From Candidatus Devosia phytovorans (GTDB taxonomy: Bacteria > Pseudomonadota > Alphaproteobacteria > Rhizobiales > Devosiaceae), in assembly GCA_029202405.1 (NCBI GenBank), contig CP119312.1, positions 2,919,001 to 2,983,000 of the forward strand: a stretch of DNA of 64,000 bases. The letters run 5' to 3'. The notes under the pieces are model-generated. The model was given only the letters and a program-made list of their open reading frames with translations. It made no database searches and was not told the DNA's origin. Shown here piece by piece: positions 38,700-46,358 of the stretch. The translations under genes and the position numbers were made by a program. Numbering within the stretch: position 1 is the first letter of the stretch; each line of letters opens with the position of its first letter.

Positions 38700-38729
38700 C
38701 CAAGGTCCGGCACCTACCAGTCGTCCAAT
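38700..38729 (+). promoter_or_regulatory. ECF-type promoter upstream of exported protein 38751
   Basis: CCAAGGTC, 14 bases, CGTCCAAT, with ATG 38751 starting 22 bases after the second box. Divergent partner of the site at 38635-38664. Confidence 0.8.
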
Positions 38730-38750
38730 CTTCAAAGATGGAGATTTTTG

Positions 38751-39668
38751 ATGAAGGCTTTTGCAGTTCTGTCATTTGTTGCCGCCGCCACCAGTATGGC
38801 CGTGGCGCAGGATCAGGTCCTGGTCGATCCCGATTTCGGCCTGACCTTCGAGATGCCCGATGGTTTCGAGGCGAGAATGGTCGGTCAGACGCCCGAAGGC
38901 GCTGTGGTGATCGGCGTGGGCACGAGCAACCCTGCTTTGCCCCCGCTCGAGCCTGGCGGCGATGTCTGCGAGGTCAGCTATCACTATGATCCGGCCTATG
39001 GCCGGGGCGACCAGCAGTGGGTCAACAGCCTCTTCGACAATACGGACGCCTACGAGCGCATGGCGGTGGAGGTGGAAGTTCCCGGGACGATCGAGGGTGG
39101 CGAGGATTTTACCCATCGCGGCTCCTCCTCGCATCGCGTTCACGGGCAGCATGATCTGGCTGGCGCCTTCAGCGTGACCACCATACCCAGCCCCATGGGT
39201 TATGTGATGTTGAACTGCGTCAGTTCGGCCGCAGAGGTCGACTGGTCCGACATCGATCCGGTCATCGCCGGCATCACCGCGCCGGGACAGCCCAGAGATC
39301 ATCTGATTGCGGCTGGCAGCTGCGATGCCGATACGGATGCGCTGGCCAGGCTGGTTGGCCCCGGTCCGCTCGATGCCACGACGATTGCGACGCTGGATGG
39401 CGGGCGTGAGGCGATTGCCGACAGCTGCGGGGGGCTGCATGCCGATGCGCTGATGGACGAGGTCATGGCCGCGGCCGGGCATGACGGCACCTATCGCGAC
39501 CTGCGCTATGACGCGCTAGCCCAGATTGGTTCGGACCTGCTGACGGACGAGCAGCATGTTGCACTCGATGGCGGGCGCGACCAGATGGTGGTCGGCAATG
39601 ATGAGGCGACCGGCGATCGCTATGTGAAGTACATGCACTTCATCGTCGGCCTGCGGAGCCTCGACTGA
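38751..39668 (+). CDS. Exported protein of unknown function
   Basis: 305 aa with a Sec signal (MKAFAVLSFVAAATSMAVAQ). The mature part starts VLVDPDFGLTFEMPDGFEARM, a fold opening seen in secreted proteins of the PsbP/YdhG-like type, but no family is assigned. There are four cysteines in the mature part, consistent with periplasmic disulfides. GGAG lies 7 bases upstream of ATG 38751, which decides the start; the longer frame would begin before the promoter. Its TGA shares a base with the next ATG, so the two are cotranslated. Confidence 0.75.
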   Translation: MKAFAVLSFVAAATSMAVAQDQVLVDPDFGLTFEMPDGFEARMVGQTPEGAVVIGVGTSNPALPPLEPGGDVCEVSYHYDPAYGRGDQQWVNSLFDNTDAYERMAVEVEVPGTIEGGEDFTHRGSSSHRVHGQHDLAGAFSVTTIPSPMGYVMLNCVSSAAEVDWSDIDPVIAGITAPGQPRDHLIAAGSCDADTDALARLVGPGPLDATTIATLDGGREAIADSCGGLHADALMDEVMAAAGHDGTYRDLRYDALAQIGSDLLTDEQHVALDGGRDQMVVGNDEATGDRYVKYMHFIVGLRSLD

Positions 39669-40276
39669 TGCGTGCGCTCGCGGCCCTGGCTGCTGTCTCC
39701 CTGATGCTGTCGTCCATCTCGGCGCAGGCCGACGCCGTGGCTGATCTGGCCGGCTCGACCTATCGCGGCACGGCGACGGTCGAAGCCGTGTCGCAGCCCG
39801 ACGGCGTCATGCTTCACCGGGCCAGCGGGAATGCCGAGATCACGCTTTCGCTGGATGAACAGGGCCTCTTGCTGTTTACCGGCGAGGCCATGATTGACGG
39901 GCAGAGCGCCATGCGTTTCGACCACGCGCTCAGCGCGCAGAATGATGGTTTCTGGCGGACGGATGACGACGAGGCGGCGATGGAAATTTCACCGCAAGGC
40001 GAGATTTCGATGCAGGCCATGAGTAATGGCTTCATCATCACCGCTGCCGGCAACGTGGACGCCGCCAGCCTCCAATTGCATCTGCGCACCAATGGGCATG
40101 CGGTGGAGCCCGATTTCGTCTTTGTCTTCGACCTCGTGCCGCAGGATGGGGCGAAGCCGGACCGGGTCGGGAAATGCGACCATGTGGTGTGGCAGCCCCG
40201 CAGCATGGCCAATCCCTTCGGCAGCACTATGTCCAGCGTGATGGTCCCCGTCTGCATTCCTGCGCCGAGACATTAG
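39668..40276 (+). CDS. Exported protein of unknown function
   Basis: 202 aa with a Sec signal (MRALAALAAVSLMLSSISAQA). The mature part looks like a lipocalin-like or immunoglobulin-like beta protein: STYRGTATVEAV, AEITLSLDEQGLLLFTGEAMI, a middle segment rich in alternating residues, and a single pair of cysteines (KCDHVVW and VPVCIPAP). No family recognised. TGATG overlap with the preceding gene. Second gene of the 38.7 kb operon. Confidence 0.7.
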   Translation: MRALAALAAVSLMLSSISAQADAVADLAGSTYRGTATVEAVSQPDGVMLHRASGNAEITLSLDEQGLLLFTGEAMIDGQSAMRFDHALSAQNDGFWRTDDDEAAMEISPQGEISMQAMSNGFIITAAGNVDAASLQLHLRTNGHAVEPDFVFVFDLVPQDGAKPDRVGKCDHVVWQPRSMANPFGSTMSSVMVPVCIPAPRH

Positions 40277-40360
40277 CCCCTCCCATCAAGGCCGCAGTTT
40301 TCCCGCGCCTTACCGGCGTGGTGACGACCGGCAGATCCATCCCTTTCAGAAAGTATTGCC

Positions 40361-41056
40361 ATGTCCCGCTTTTCCAAACCGCTGATTGTTCTCGCCTTGG
40401 CGATCCTGCCCTTCTTCCTCTTCCTCGGCACGACGGACAGCGTGCGGGTCAATGGCGAACTCGTTTCGGACAACCGCTTCAACCTGGGTGGCCTGGTCAT
40501 GGCCGTGATCGGGCTGGGCATGGTCTTTGGCATGCTGCGTCCCTCGGCGCCGAGGGACGGGCTGCGCAAGGCACTGGCCGCCTTGGCCGGCCTGCTCTGC
40601 CTCGTCCAGGTCGCCAATTCCGTGGACATCATCCGCATCGATCCGCTCGACTGGATCATGCCGGACCGCAACCTGCCCGAACTTCAATATTCGGGCCTGG
40701 CCGACAACGACTATATCTATCTGACCGTGAAGACACCCGATACCTATCGCCGCGCGCTGACCCGCGAAAAGGGCGACATGGTCGGCGAAGCGCGGATTCA
40801 TCAGGCCTATGTCGATCTCTGCCATGGCGGCCGCTATCGGGTCGATCTGACGCGCGCCACGCAGATACCGGACTACTTCGATGCCGCGGAACAGACCGCT
40901 ATCGAAGAGCGTGCCACCACCATGCTGGGCGCCACGGAGATTGAATGTACGCTCTCGCGTTCCAACCGGCTGATGGGCGCTGGCTCCGACCAGCTCAACC
41001 GGAGCATGGACCTCTATGACCGGCTGGAGGCTGAGTATCTGGCGCTGGCTAACTGA
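40361..41056 (+). CDS. Membrane protein with three predicted spans, unknown function
   Basis: 231 aa. Hydrophobic segments at about residues 7-24, 43-60 and 70-88 are followed by a roughly 140-residue soluble domain with two cysteines (VDLCHGGRYRVDL and ATEIECTLSRS). The N-terminal half may anchor a periplasmic or cytoplasmic sensor-like domain; no family recognised. Only a weak purine stretch precedes ATG 40361. It lies 84 bases after the previous gene with no ECF-type site between, so it is probably read through from 38.7 kb. Confidence 0.68.
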   Translation: MSRFSKPLIVLALAILPFFLFLGTTDSVRVNGELVSDNRFNLGGLVMAVIGLGMVFGMLRPSAPRDGLRKALAALAGLLCLVQVANSVDIIRIDPLDWIMPDRNLPELQYSGLADNDYIYLTVKTPDTYRRALTREKGDMVGEARIHQAYVDLCHGGRYRVDLTRATQIPDYFDAAEQTAIEERATTMLGATEIECTLSRSNRLMGAGSDQLNRSMDLYDRLEAEYLALAN

Positions 41057-41079
41057 CGTTATCAGCGCCGGCGTGGCCG

Positions 41080-41634
41080 CTACCAGGGGCGGCCACCCTG
41101 CCCCGCTGGCGACAACTCGATCCGGTCCACGAGCCAGCGGCCGGGGCGGGTCTGGACGAGATGCAGGGTGATCCCGTCGTCGATCGTGGCGACGGCGCCC
41201 GCCTTGCTTTTGGTCATGGTGACTTCGGCATCCTGCCGGATTTTAAAGGGCAGAACGCCGGTGATCTCGGCCTGATACAGGACGTCATCGAAGAAGACGG
41301 CAAAGTCGAGGGTCTGCTCGGTCATGAATGGCCCATCCAGCGTATGCACGGCCGCCGCACCCACAGTCCCCGGTGAGCGTGGGAACAAGAGCTTTACGCC
41401 CTCCCGGCTCATCATGGCCGATTGAAACCCGGTCTTCGCATCGAAGGTGAGGAGATGGGCGGCGGCGAAATAGTCGGATTTCGAATAGGCCGCCACGAAA
41501 GCACTAGCCGTTGCCTCCGGATGCGACACATCCATGGCTTCCAGCAGGGTGCGCGGGGCGCCGCTATCGGATTGGGCCATGGCCGGCGTGGTGGCCAGTG
41601 TCAGGGAGAGCAGCAGCGCGGACAGTGTTCGCAT
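41080..41634 (-). CDS. Exported protein of unknown function, NTF2-like features
   Basis: 184 aa from ATG 41634; GTG 41643 is an alternative that would overlap the preceding TGA as GTGA. Sec signal MRTLSALLLSLTLATTPAMAQ. The mature part has the alternation of an NTF2-like fold (ATASAFVAAYSKSDYFAAAHLLT near the start, PGRWLVDRIELSP at the end), which is only a resemblance. Second gene of the unit driven from 42261-42290, directly after the gene at 41640-42236. Confidence 0.7.
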   Translation of the reverse strand: MRTLSALLLSLTLATTPAMAQSDSGAPRTLLEAMDVSHPEATASAFVAAYSKSDYFAAAHLLTFDAKTGFQSAMMSREGVKLLFPRSPGTVGAAAVHTLDGPFMTEQTLDFAVFFDDVLYQAEITGVLPFKIRQDAEVTMTKSKAGAVATIDDGITLHLVQTRPGRWLVDRIELSPAGQGGRPW

Positions 41635-41639
41635 GGCGC

Positions 41640-42236
41640 TCACCAGATGTCCCGGTCGATCAGGACGATTGGATCAGCCTCACCATTGAAGGTGGCATCG
41701 ACGGCAAAATAGGTGATCTCGAACTTGCCCTGTTTGAAGCCCCAGCGGGTCTCGGTATAGGCATCGCCCAGTCCGCGCCACTTGTTGCGCTCCGACATGG
41801 TGCGGCTGGACGAGTCATAGCTGGGATTGACCACTTCGCGCAGATAGGGCGTCTCGTAGATCACGATATCCCTGACCGTCTGGTCCTCGCCTTCGCCGTC
41901 ATAGGCGACATCGAATTTCGGCGACGGAAAAACGATCTCCGACACCGTGCCGTGCTGGTCCGACAGGAGATAGACCGAGGTCACGCTATAGGCGCCGATC
42001 TGGCAGGGAAATTCGACGATCAGCGCCTGGCGGGCGGCCGTTTCCTCGCCAACCTGTAGTTCAAAACTGGCCGGTTCCGTTTGCGACGGGTCAAGCTCCA
42101 TGCAGAGCTCCGGCCGGTTGGCCATGTGATGGTCCAGCGCTTTTGCCACGGCGTCGGCCTGCCAGTAACCCTCCTGGGCGGCACTGGGCAGGGTCAGCAG
42201 GGCGGCGCTGGCGGCAAGGATCAGACTGTTGCGCAT
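41640..42236 (-). CDS. Exported protein of unknown function
   Basis: 198 aa with a Sec signal (MRNSLILAASAALLTLPSAAQ). The mature region (residues about 22-198) has two cysteines (ELCMELDP, EFPCQIGAY), a central DGEGEDQTVRDIVIYETPYL and a C-terminal segment SSRTMSERNKWRGLGDAYTET that recalls DUF1176-type periplasmic proteins, not firmly assigned. ATG 42236 is chosen over 42248 because GGAG lies about 6 bases upstream and the promoter at 42261 would leave only a few bases before 42248. Confidence 0.72.
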   Translation of the reverse strand: MRNSLILAASAALLTLPSAAQEGYWQADAVAKALDHHMANRPELCMELDPSQTEPASFELQVGEETAARQALIVEFPCQIGAYSVTSVYLLSDQHGTVSEIVFPSPKFDVAYDGEGEDQTVRDIVIYETPYLREVVNPSYDSSSRTMSERNKWRGLGDAYTETRWGFKQGKFEITYFAVDATFNGEADPIVLIDRDIW

Positions 42237-42260
42237 GACACTCTCCATTTGCGTTCACCA

Positions 42261-42290
42261 ATAGGACGCCCAAGGGCGCGACAACCTTGG
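42261..42290 (-). promoter_or_regulatory. ECF-type promoter upstream of 42236 operon
   Basis: Minus strand: CCAAGGTT, 14 bases, CGTCCTAT; second box ends 25 bases before ATG 42236. Divergent partner at 42314-42343, 23 bases between the -35 boxes. Confidence 0.78.
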
Positions 42291-42313
42291 CCGCGATAAA
42301 GTGCCGGGCCGGA

Positions 42314-42343
42314 CCAAGGTCTCCGCGTGCAGGTTCGTCAGAT
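42314..42343 (+). promoter_or_regulatory. ECF-type promoter upstream of 42383 operon
   Basis: CCAAGGTC, 14 bases, CGTCAGAT; ATG 42383 follows 40 bases after the second box. Divergent partner of 42261-42290. Confidence 0.78.
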
Positions 42344-42382
42344 CAACAGAGAGGCACCGCGCCTCGTTCGAGGAGATCACCC

Positions 42383-42970
42383 ATGTTTCGTCAGACCATT
42401 GCCGCCACGGCCCTCTTGACCCTGTTCTCGCTCTCGCCCGCCTTGGCGCAGGAGGCGACGGATTATCTTGGCGTGCCTGGCCCCATCACGGTCGGTGGCA
42501 CCGAATATGTGCTGGCCTGGTCGTCCAATCCGCAGGCCGGTTATTTCAAGCAGGAATATCTGCCCGAGGGCGCCGACCCGCAGAGCTATGACAGCATGGT
42601 CATGGTCGAGTTTCTCGCCACCGACATGCCGCTGAATGCTGTGGTTTCGGCGCAGGTCGACATGGTCAATGCACGCAAGGGGACCGATCCGGTCGCCAAT
42701 TCGGCCGTCTTCCAGAACGACGAGAGCGGCGAACTCGTGCTCGATTTCCTGCTGTCGGCCAAGGACGAGAATGGCAAATTCATCCTGGAATGGAATGGCT
42801 ATCGCTATGCGGAGGCCTCTTTCGAGGGCGAGCGCGGTTCGCTCCTCTTTGCCATCAGCGAACGCTCCTATGGCAATGCCGAAGCGGAAGCCTTCCTAGG
42901 CGGTCTGCGCGACTTCAAGGCGCAGCGCACGCTGGAGCTCACCCAGGCCGAGATGCCCGAGCTCGAATAG
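42383..42970 (+). CDS. Exported protein of unknown function
   Basis: 195 aa. Sec signal MFRQTIAATALLTLFSLSPALAQ. The mature domain begins ATDYLGVPGPITVGGTEYVLAWS and contains FKQEYLPEGADPQSYDSMV and VVSAQVDMVNARKGTDPVAN, with no cysteines. No family recognised. GAGGAG about 8 bases upstream fixes ATG 42383; the longer frame overlaps the promoter. It is followed by another exported protein after 36 bases. Confidence 0.75.
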   Translation: MFRQTIAATALLTLFSLSPALAQEATDYLGVPGPITVGGTEYVLAWSSNPQAGYFKQEYLPEGADPQSYDSMVMVEFLATDMPLNAVVSAQVDMVNARKGTDPVANSAVFQNDESGELVLDFLLSAKDENGKFILEWNGYRYAEASFEGERGSLLFAISERSYGNAEAEAFLGGLRDFKAQRTLELTQAEMPELE

Positions 42971-43006
42971 CGCGCCCAATCCACCCCCATCCCAAGAGGA
43001 CAATCC

Positions 43007-43471
43007 ATGACGACCGGACTTCGCCACGCCGCGGCCCTCGCCGCCCTCATCGCCTGCGCCACCCCAGCCCATGCCGGCTGGGAGACAACGCATTGGGACA
43101 TGCCGCTGGAAGAGGCGGTAGCCGCGCTCGATGGCGCGGAGAGAAACACGCCCGCCGTCACCGAGATGGTGGTCTATGACGGCGTCACCTATGCACCCCT
43201 GCTCAAGCAGGCCCGTGCCGTCGAAGGACTCGATGGCGAGGTGACCTTTCTGTTCGATGCCGATGCGACACTGCAATTCGTGACCTTCAGCCCCAGCGAC
43301 GCCGTGGAATGCGACCGGCTGGTCGATGCGCTGACCGAGCGTCATGGCGCCACCGATGCGACGGGCTTCGGCTCGACTGCCATCTACAACTGGGTCGAGG
43401 GCGAAGACATCATCCGCCTCACCAGTTCCCTCGAGGCCGCCATCTGCAACCTGTCCTACGGCCCGGCCTAG
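43007..43471 (+). CDS. Small exported protein of unknown function
   Basis: 154 aa. Sec signal MTTGLRHAAALAALIACATPAHA, then a compact domain WETTHWDMPLEEAVAALDGAE, LDGEVTFLFDADATLQFVTFSP, DRLVDALTERHG and a C-terminal CNLSYGPA. The opening (W-x-M-x-x-x-E-x-V-x-A) and the strand pattern are common in periplasmic proteins that resemble the N-terminal part of DUF-type beta-sandwich proteins; no assignment made. AAGAGGA lies 7 bases before ATG 43007. Its stop overlaps the convergent ankyrin gene by 4 bases. Confidence 0.72.
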   Translation: MTTGLRHAAALAALIACATPAHAGWETTHWDMPLEEAVAALDGAERNTPAVTEMVVYDGVTYAPLLKQARAVEGLDGEVTFLFDADATLQFVTFSPSDAVECDRLVDALTERHGATDATGFGSTAIYNWVEGEDIIRLTSSLEAAICNLSYGPA

Positions 43472-44211
43472 CGCCTGGCCTTGGGGTCGAGGGGAATGCC
43501 CTCGGCCTCGAGAAAGGCGATGATCCCATTGCGGGCCGCCAGCGCGCCGGGATGCAGCAGGTCGGGATCGCTGCTGAAAATGGCCGACTGAAAGGTCGCG
43601 CCGCCCCGGTCGCTGGCCAGAGGATCGGCCCCGAACTGCAGGAATTGCAGCACATGGTCGAAGTCGTTGATCCGTGCCGCCAGTTGCAGCGGCGTGACGC
43701 CATTGCGATCGGCGAAATCCAGCGTCGCGCCATGCTCGAGCAGGAAGCGCACATTGTCCGGCCGCCGCGCCATCAGCGCGTTGAAGATCGGGCTGCGCGC
43801 CATCCGGCCATCGGCGGCATCGACATCGCCACCCACCTCGACCAGCAGGCGCAGATAGCTGTCATTCTGATATTGCGCGGCCAGATGCATGGCCGTACCG
43901 CCATGCCAGCCCGGTGCAGCCGGATCGGCGCCCAGGCGCAGCAGGGTGCGCAAGGCCGAGCGGCCCTCCCGCATGATTTCCCATTCGGCAAGGCTCATGC
44001 CGTCCGTGCCACGGGCATTGGGGTCGGCGCCGGCGCCGACCAGTTCCTCCATGCGGCTGGTGTCGCCGGACAGCATGGCCTCGGCCAGAGCGATGGTCTG
44101 CGGATCGGCAAAATACTCTTCTGGATCAACCTGGCGACCGTTGGCGGTCAGCATGCCTACAACGATCACCATGAGCAGGATGGCCAGAAAGATGGTCCCA
44201 ATCCGCTTCAT
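43468..44211 (-). CDS. Membrane-anchored ankyrin-repeat protein
   Basis: 247 aa from ATG 44211. One N-terminal span (about residues 4-24) is followed by about five ankyrin repeats: SRMEELVGAGADPNARGTDG, LRTLLRLGADPAAPGWHGGTAMHLAA, YLRLLVEVGGDVDAADG, VRFLLEHGATLDFADRNGVTPLQLAA, VLQFLQFGADPLASDRGG. Such proteins mediate protein binding, here probably on the periplasmic face. It lies 5 bases after the end of the damaged exported-protein gene and would be cotranscribed with it from 45359-45388. Confidence 0.85.
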   Translation of the reverse strand: MKRIGTIFLAILLMVIVVGMLTANGRQVDPEEYFADPQTIALAEAMLSGDTSRMEELVGAGADPNARGTDGMSLAEWEIMREGRSALRTLLRLGADPAAPGWHGGTAMHLAAQYQNDSYLRLLVEVGGDVDAADGRMARSPIFNALMARRPDNVRFLLEHGATLDFADRNGVTPLQLAARINDFDHVLQFLQFGADPLASDRGGATFQSAIFSSDPDLLHPGALAARNGIIAFLEAEGIPLDPKARR

Positions 44212-44216
44212 CCGGG

Positions 44217-45331
44217 TCAGCTTTCGCCGATCTGCAACACGCCGGCCTGGCCGCGCATATAGATCTCCAGGATCGCGCGATAGGCCGGGTTCTGGTAGTC
44301 GCCCTCCGCATCCACATAGACCGAGACGGTCGCCGCACACAGGCCGTCCGCGCCTTCCGCGGTATGCGCGGTGATCGCGCCCTGCGCTTCGTCGCCCGCC
44401 AGCTCCACCCAGCGCGACGCCACGGCATCGGCAGCCTGCTGCGCAATGGTGCAATCGGGATAGGCCAGCGCGATCCCCACGCCCTGCTTTTCATGCTGCA
44501 CGTCGGCGACGATACCGCCGAGATAGGGCGGAATGCCCGAACCCAGCGCATCCACCTGTTCTGCCAGCTTCTTCTTGGTCTCCTCCATGTCACCCGAAGG
44601 CGACAGGACGGCCGTGGGGTCGATGCCGGTCATGCCGAAAAGCGGCGAGATGACCACCGCCTGGACAATCTGGCTATCGCCGACCGACTGCTCCAGACCG
44701 GCCAGAGCCGTCTGCATAATGGCGTTTTCGCCCAGGCTGGGCTGCGTTGCTGCGGCAAGCATGGCGGATTGTGGATCTTGCGCCTGGACGACATTACTGC
44801 CCTTGGCGGCAGCGAATTGCGCCGCGCCGATCATGGTGCGCCATGGGTCCGAGCTGTCGCGGCTGGCTGGATCCATATTTCGGGCCACGCCATTGCCGAC
44901 AACGCCCGGCGCGCCGGAATTTTCGAAGCCCCGATTTTCCAGCGCCGCGATCATGTCGGTCGCTGCGGCCTCGTCGACAAGGCCTCAGAAGGTGTGCCCA
45001 TCGGGCGGGCGGCCATAGCCGGTGAAATAGACCAGCTTGTCCAGCGTGGTGGTGCTTTGGCCTCCCATGCGGACTGTTCCGTCGCTGGCAGGCTCTGCAG
45101 GGCAAGAATATCGCCGCCCAGAAGCCCGAAGAACGGCCTGGCATCGGGATCATCGCCGGCCAGCCCCTTCACCACCTGCACATCGACGAAATAGGCGATA
45201 TCGCCATGCTGCTGTATCAGGACGGTTGCTGGCAGATGGTTCAGGCCGTCGCTCAGGGCATCGAGGTTCTGGGCGAGAGCGGTAGCCGATGTGGTCAGCA
45301 ACAGGCTGGCGGCGATGACGCTGCGGCGCAT
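44217..45331 (-). pseudogene. Exported protein gene with a frameshift and an in-frame stop
   Basis: ATG 45331 (AAGGAG 7 bases upstream) opens a Sec-type protein (MRRSVIAASLLLTTSATALAQ) that reads well to LQSLPATEQSAWEAK near 45058, then drifts into a nonsense frame. The next frame continues sensibly, TTTLDKLVYFTGYGRPPDGHTF, reaches TGA at 44987-44985, and goes on without a break as GLVDEAAATDMIAALENRGF to the stop at 44217. So one single-base deletion and one nonsense change split a protein of about 370 aa. A fragment starting at ATG 44954 remains open (245 aa) but lacks a signal peptide. Function unknown. Confidence 0.8.
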
Positions 45332-45358
45332 GGACGTCTCCTTTTCTTGTGTCTGTGG

Positions 45359-45388
45359 ATGTGACGCTGCGAAGCGCATCAACCTTGG
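45359..45388 (-). promoter_or_regulatory. ECF-type promoter upstream of the damaged gene at 45331
   Basis: Minus strand: CCAAGGTT, 14 bases, CGTCACAT; second box ends 28 bases before ATG 45331. The promoter is intact although the gene is not. Divergent partner at 45427-45456, 38 bases between the -35 boxes. Confidence 0.78.
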
Positions 45389-45426
45389 TCGGCTCCAGCA
45401 CATTCTTTGAAAATTTGTCGCGGCGA

Positions 45427-45456
45427 CCAAGGTCCGGCACATGCCCGGCGTCCCAT
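45427..45456 (+). promoter_or_regulatory. ECF-type promoter upstream of 45482 operon
   Basis: CCAAGGTC, 14 bases, CGTCCCAT; ATG 45482 follows 26 bases after the second box. Divergent partner of 45359-45388. Confidence 0.8.
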
Positions 45457-45481
45457 CAATACGAATGAAAGGATCAGGACC

Positions 45482-46006
45482 ATGAAACGACTGCTGCTTT
45501 CCCTGCTGCTGGCAACGGCCATGGCGTCTGCCGCCCTCGCCCAGGATGTCGACAGTTTCGATGCGCTGAGCAATGTCGAGATCGAGGCGCAGGCCACCGA
45601 TCTGCACCCTGCCGCGCTTTACCTGCTGTCCTCGCGCCTGCTGGCCGAGGGCAAGGGGCAGGAAGCGGCGAACTGGATGTATGCCGGCCAGCTCCGCTAC
45701 CGCTTCCTGATCACCGCCGAGGAAGATGCCGCAAGTGCAGAGGGCCCCCTCTTCGGCGCTCTCAGCGAACAGATTGGCCGACCCGTCAATGAGTATATTG
45801 CCGGCGACGTGGACGAATGGCTCGCAGCCATGCACTGGGCGCTGGAATGGGACGCGGCCAATGACAATGGCGTCACCTCCAAAACCGAACATGCCGAGGC
45901 CTTGGCCGAGGTCAGGGCGGGCCTTGAAAGCCTGATCGCACAGGTCGAGGACAATCGCGAGACCATTCCCCAGGAACGCGAGGCCAATGGCCTTGAGAAT
46001 CGGTGA
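45482..46006 (+). CDS. Exported helical protein of unknown function
   Basis: 174 aa. Sec signal MKRLLLSLLLATAMASAALAQ. The mature part is largely helical and acidic: HPAALYLLSSRLLAEGKGQEAANWMYAGQLRYRFL is the kind of helix pair seen in TPR/Sel1-like proteins, followed by VDEWLAAMHWALEWDAAND and a C-terminal coil LESLIAQVEDNRETIPQ. No cysteines. AAAGGATCAGG precedes ATG 45482; the longer frame begins upstream of the promoter. First gene of a three-gene unit. Confidence 0.75.
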   Translation: MKRLLLSLLLATAMASAALAQDVDSFDALSNVEIEAQATDLHPAALYLLSSRLLAEGKGQEAANWMYAGQLRYRFLITAEEDAASAEGPLFGALSEQIGRPVNEYIAGDVDEWLAAMHWALEWDAANDNGVTSKTEHAEALAEVRAGLESLIAQVEDNRETIPQEREANGLENR

Positions 46007-46016
46007 GGCGGCCATC

Positions 46017-46358
46017 ATGCGACTCCTGTCAGCCCTGGTGATTGCCGCCACCCTCGCGGTCAGCACGACCAGCCATGCCGCCGATATCCTTCCGGCCAGC
46101 GAAACACTGCTGGTCGGCAAGACCAATATTTTCTGCGTTCAGGCGCCCTGCCCCTGGCGCGGCATAGCCCGAGTGGACAATCAGGCCGGGCCGTCCGGCT
46201 TGCTCTGGTCCCAAGAGACCCTGCCCCCGCTCGATGCCGGCCCGGTTGATGCCGCGCGGATCGCCGAGGCCTGGAACGGAAACCAGTGCCTCTCGATCAA
46301 GGGCAGCTTGTCGGGTGGCACGCTGCGGGTCGATGAGATCATTGGAGCCTGCCCGTGA
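46017..46358 (+). CDS. Small exported cysteine-containing protein
   Basis: 113 aa. Sec signal MRLLSALVIAATLAVSTTSHAAD, then a small domain with four cysteines (IFCVQAPCPWRGIA, NQCLSIKG, IIGACP), probably two disulfides in the periplasm. GAGG about 8 bases upstream supports ATG 46017. It lies 10 bases after the previous gene, and its TGA shares a base with the next ATG. Family not recognised. Confidence 0.72.
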   Translation: MRLLSALVIAATLAVSTTSHAADILPASETLLVGKTNIFCVQAPCPWRGIARVDNQAGPSGLLWSQETLPPLDAGPVDAARIAEAWNGNQCLSIKGSLSGGTLRVDEIIGACP

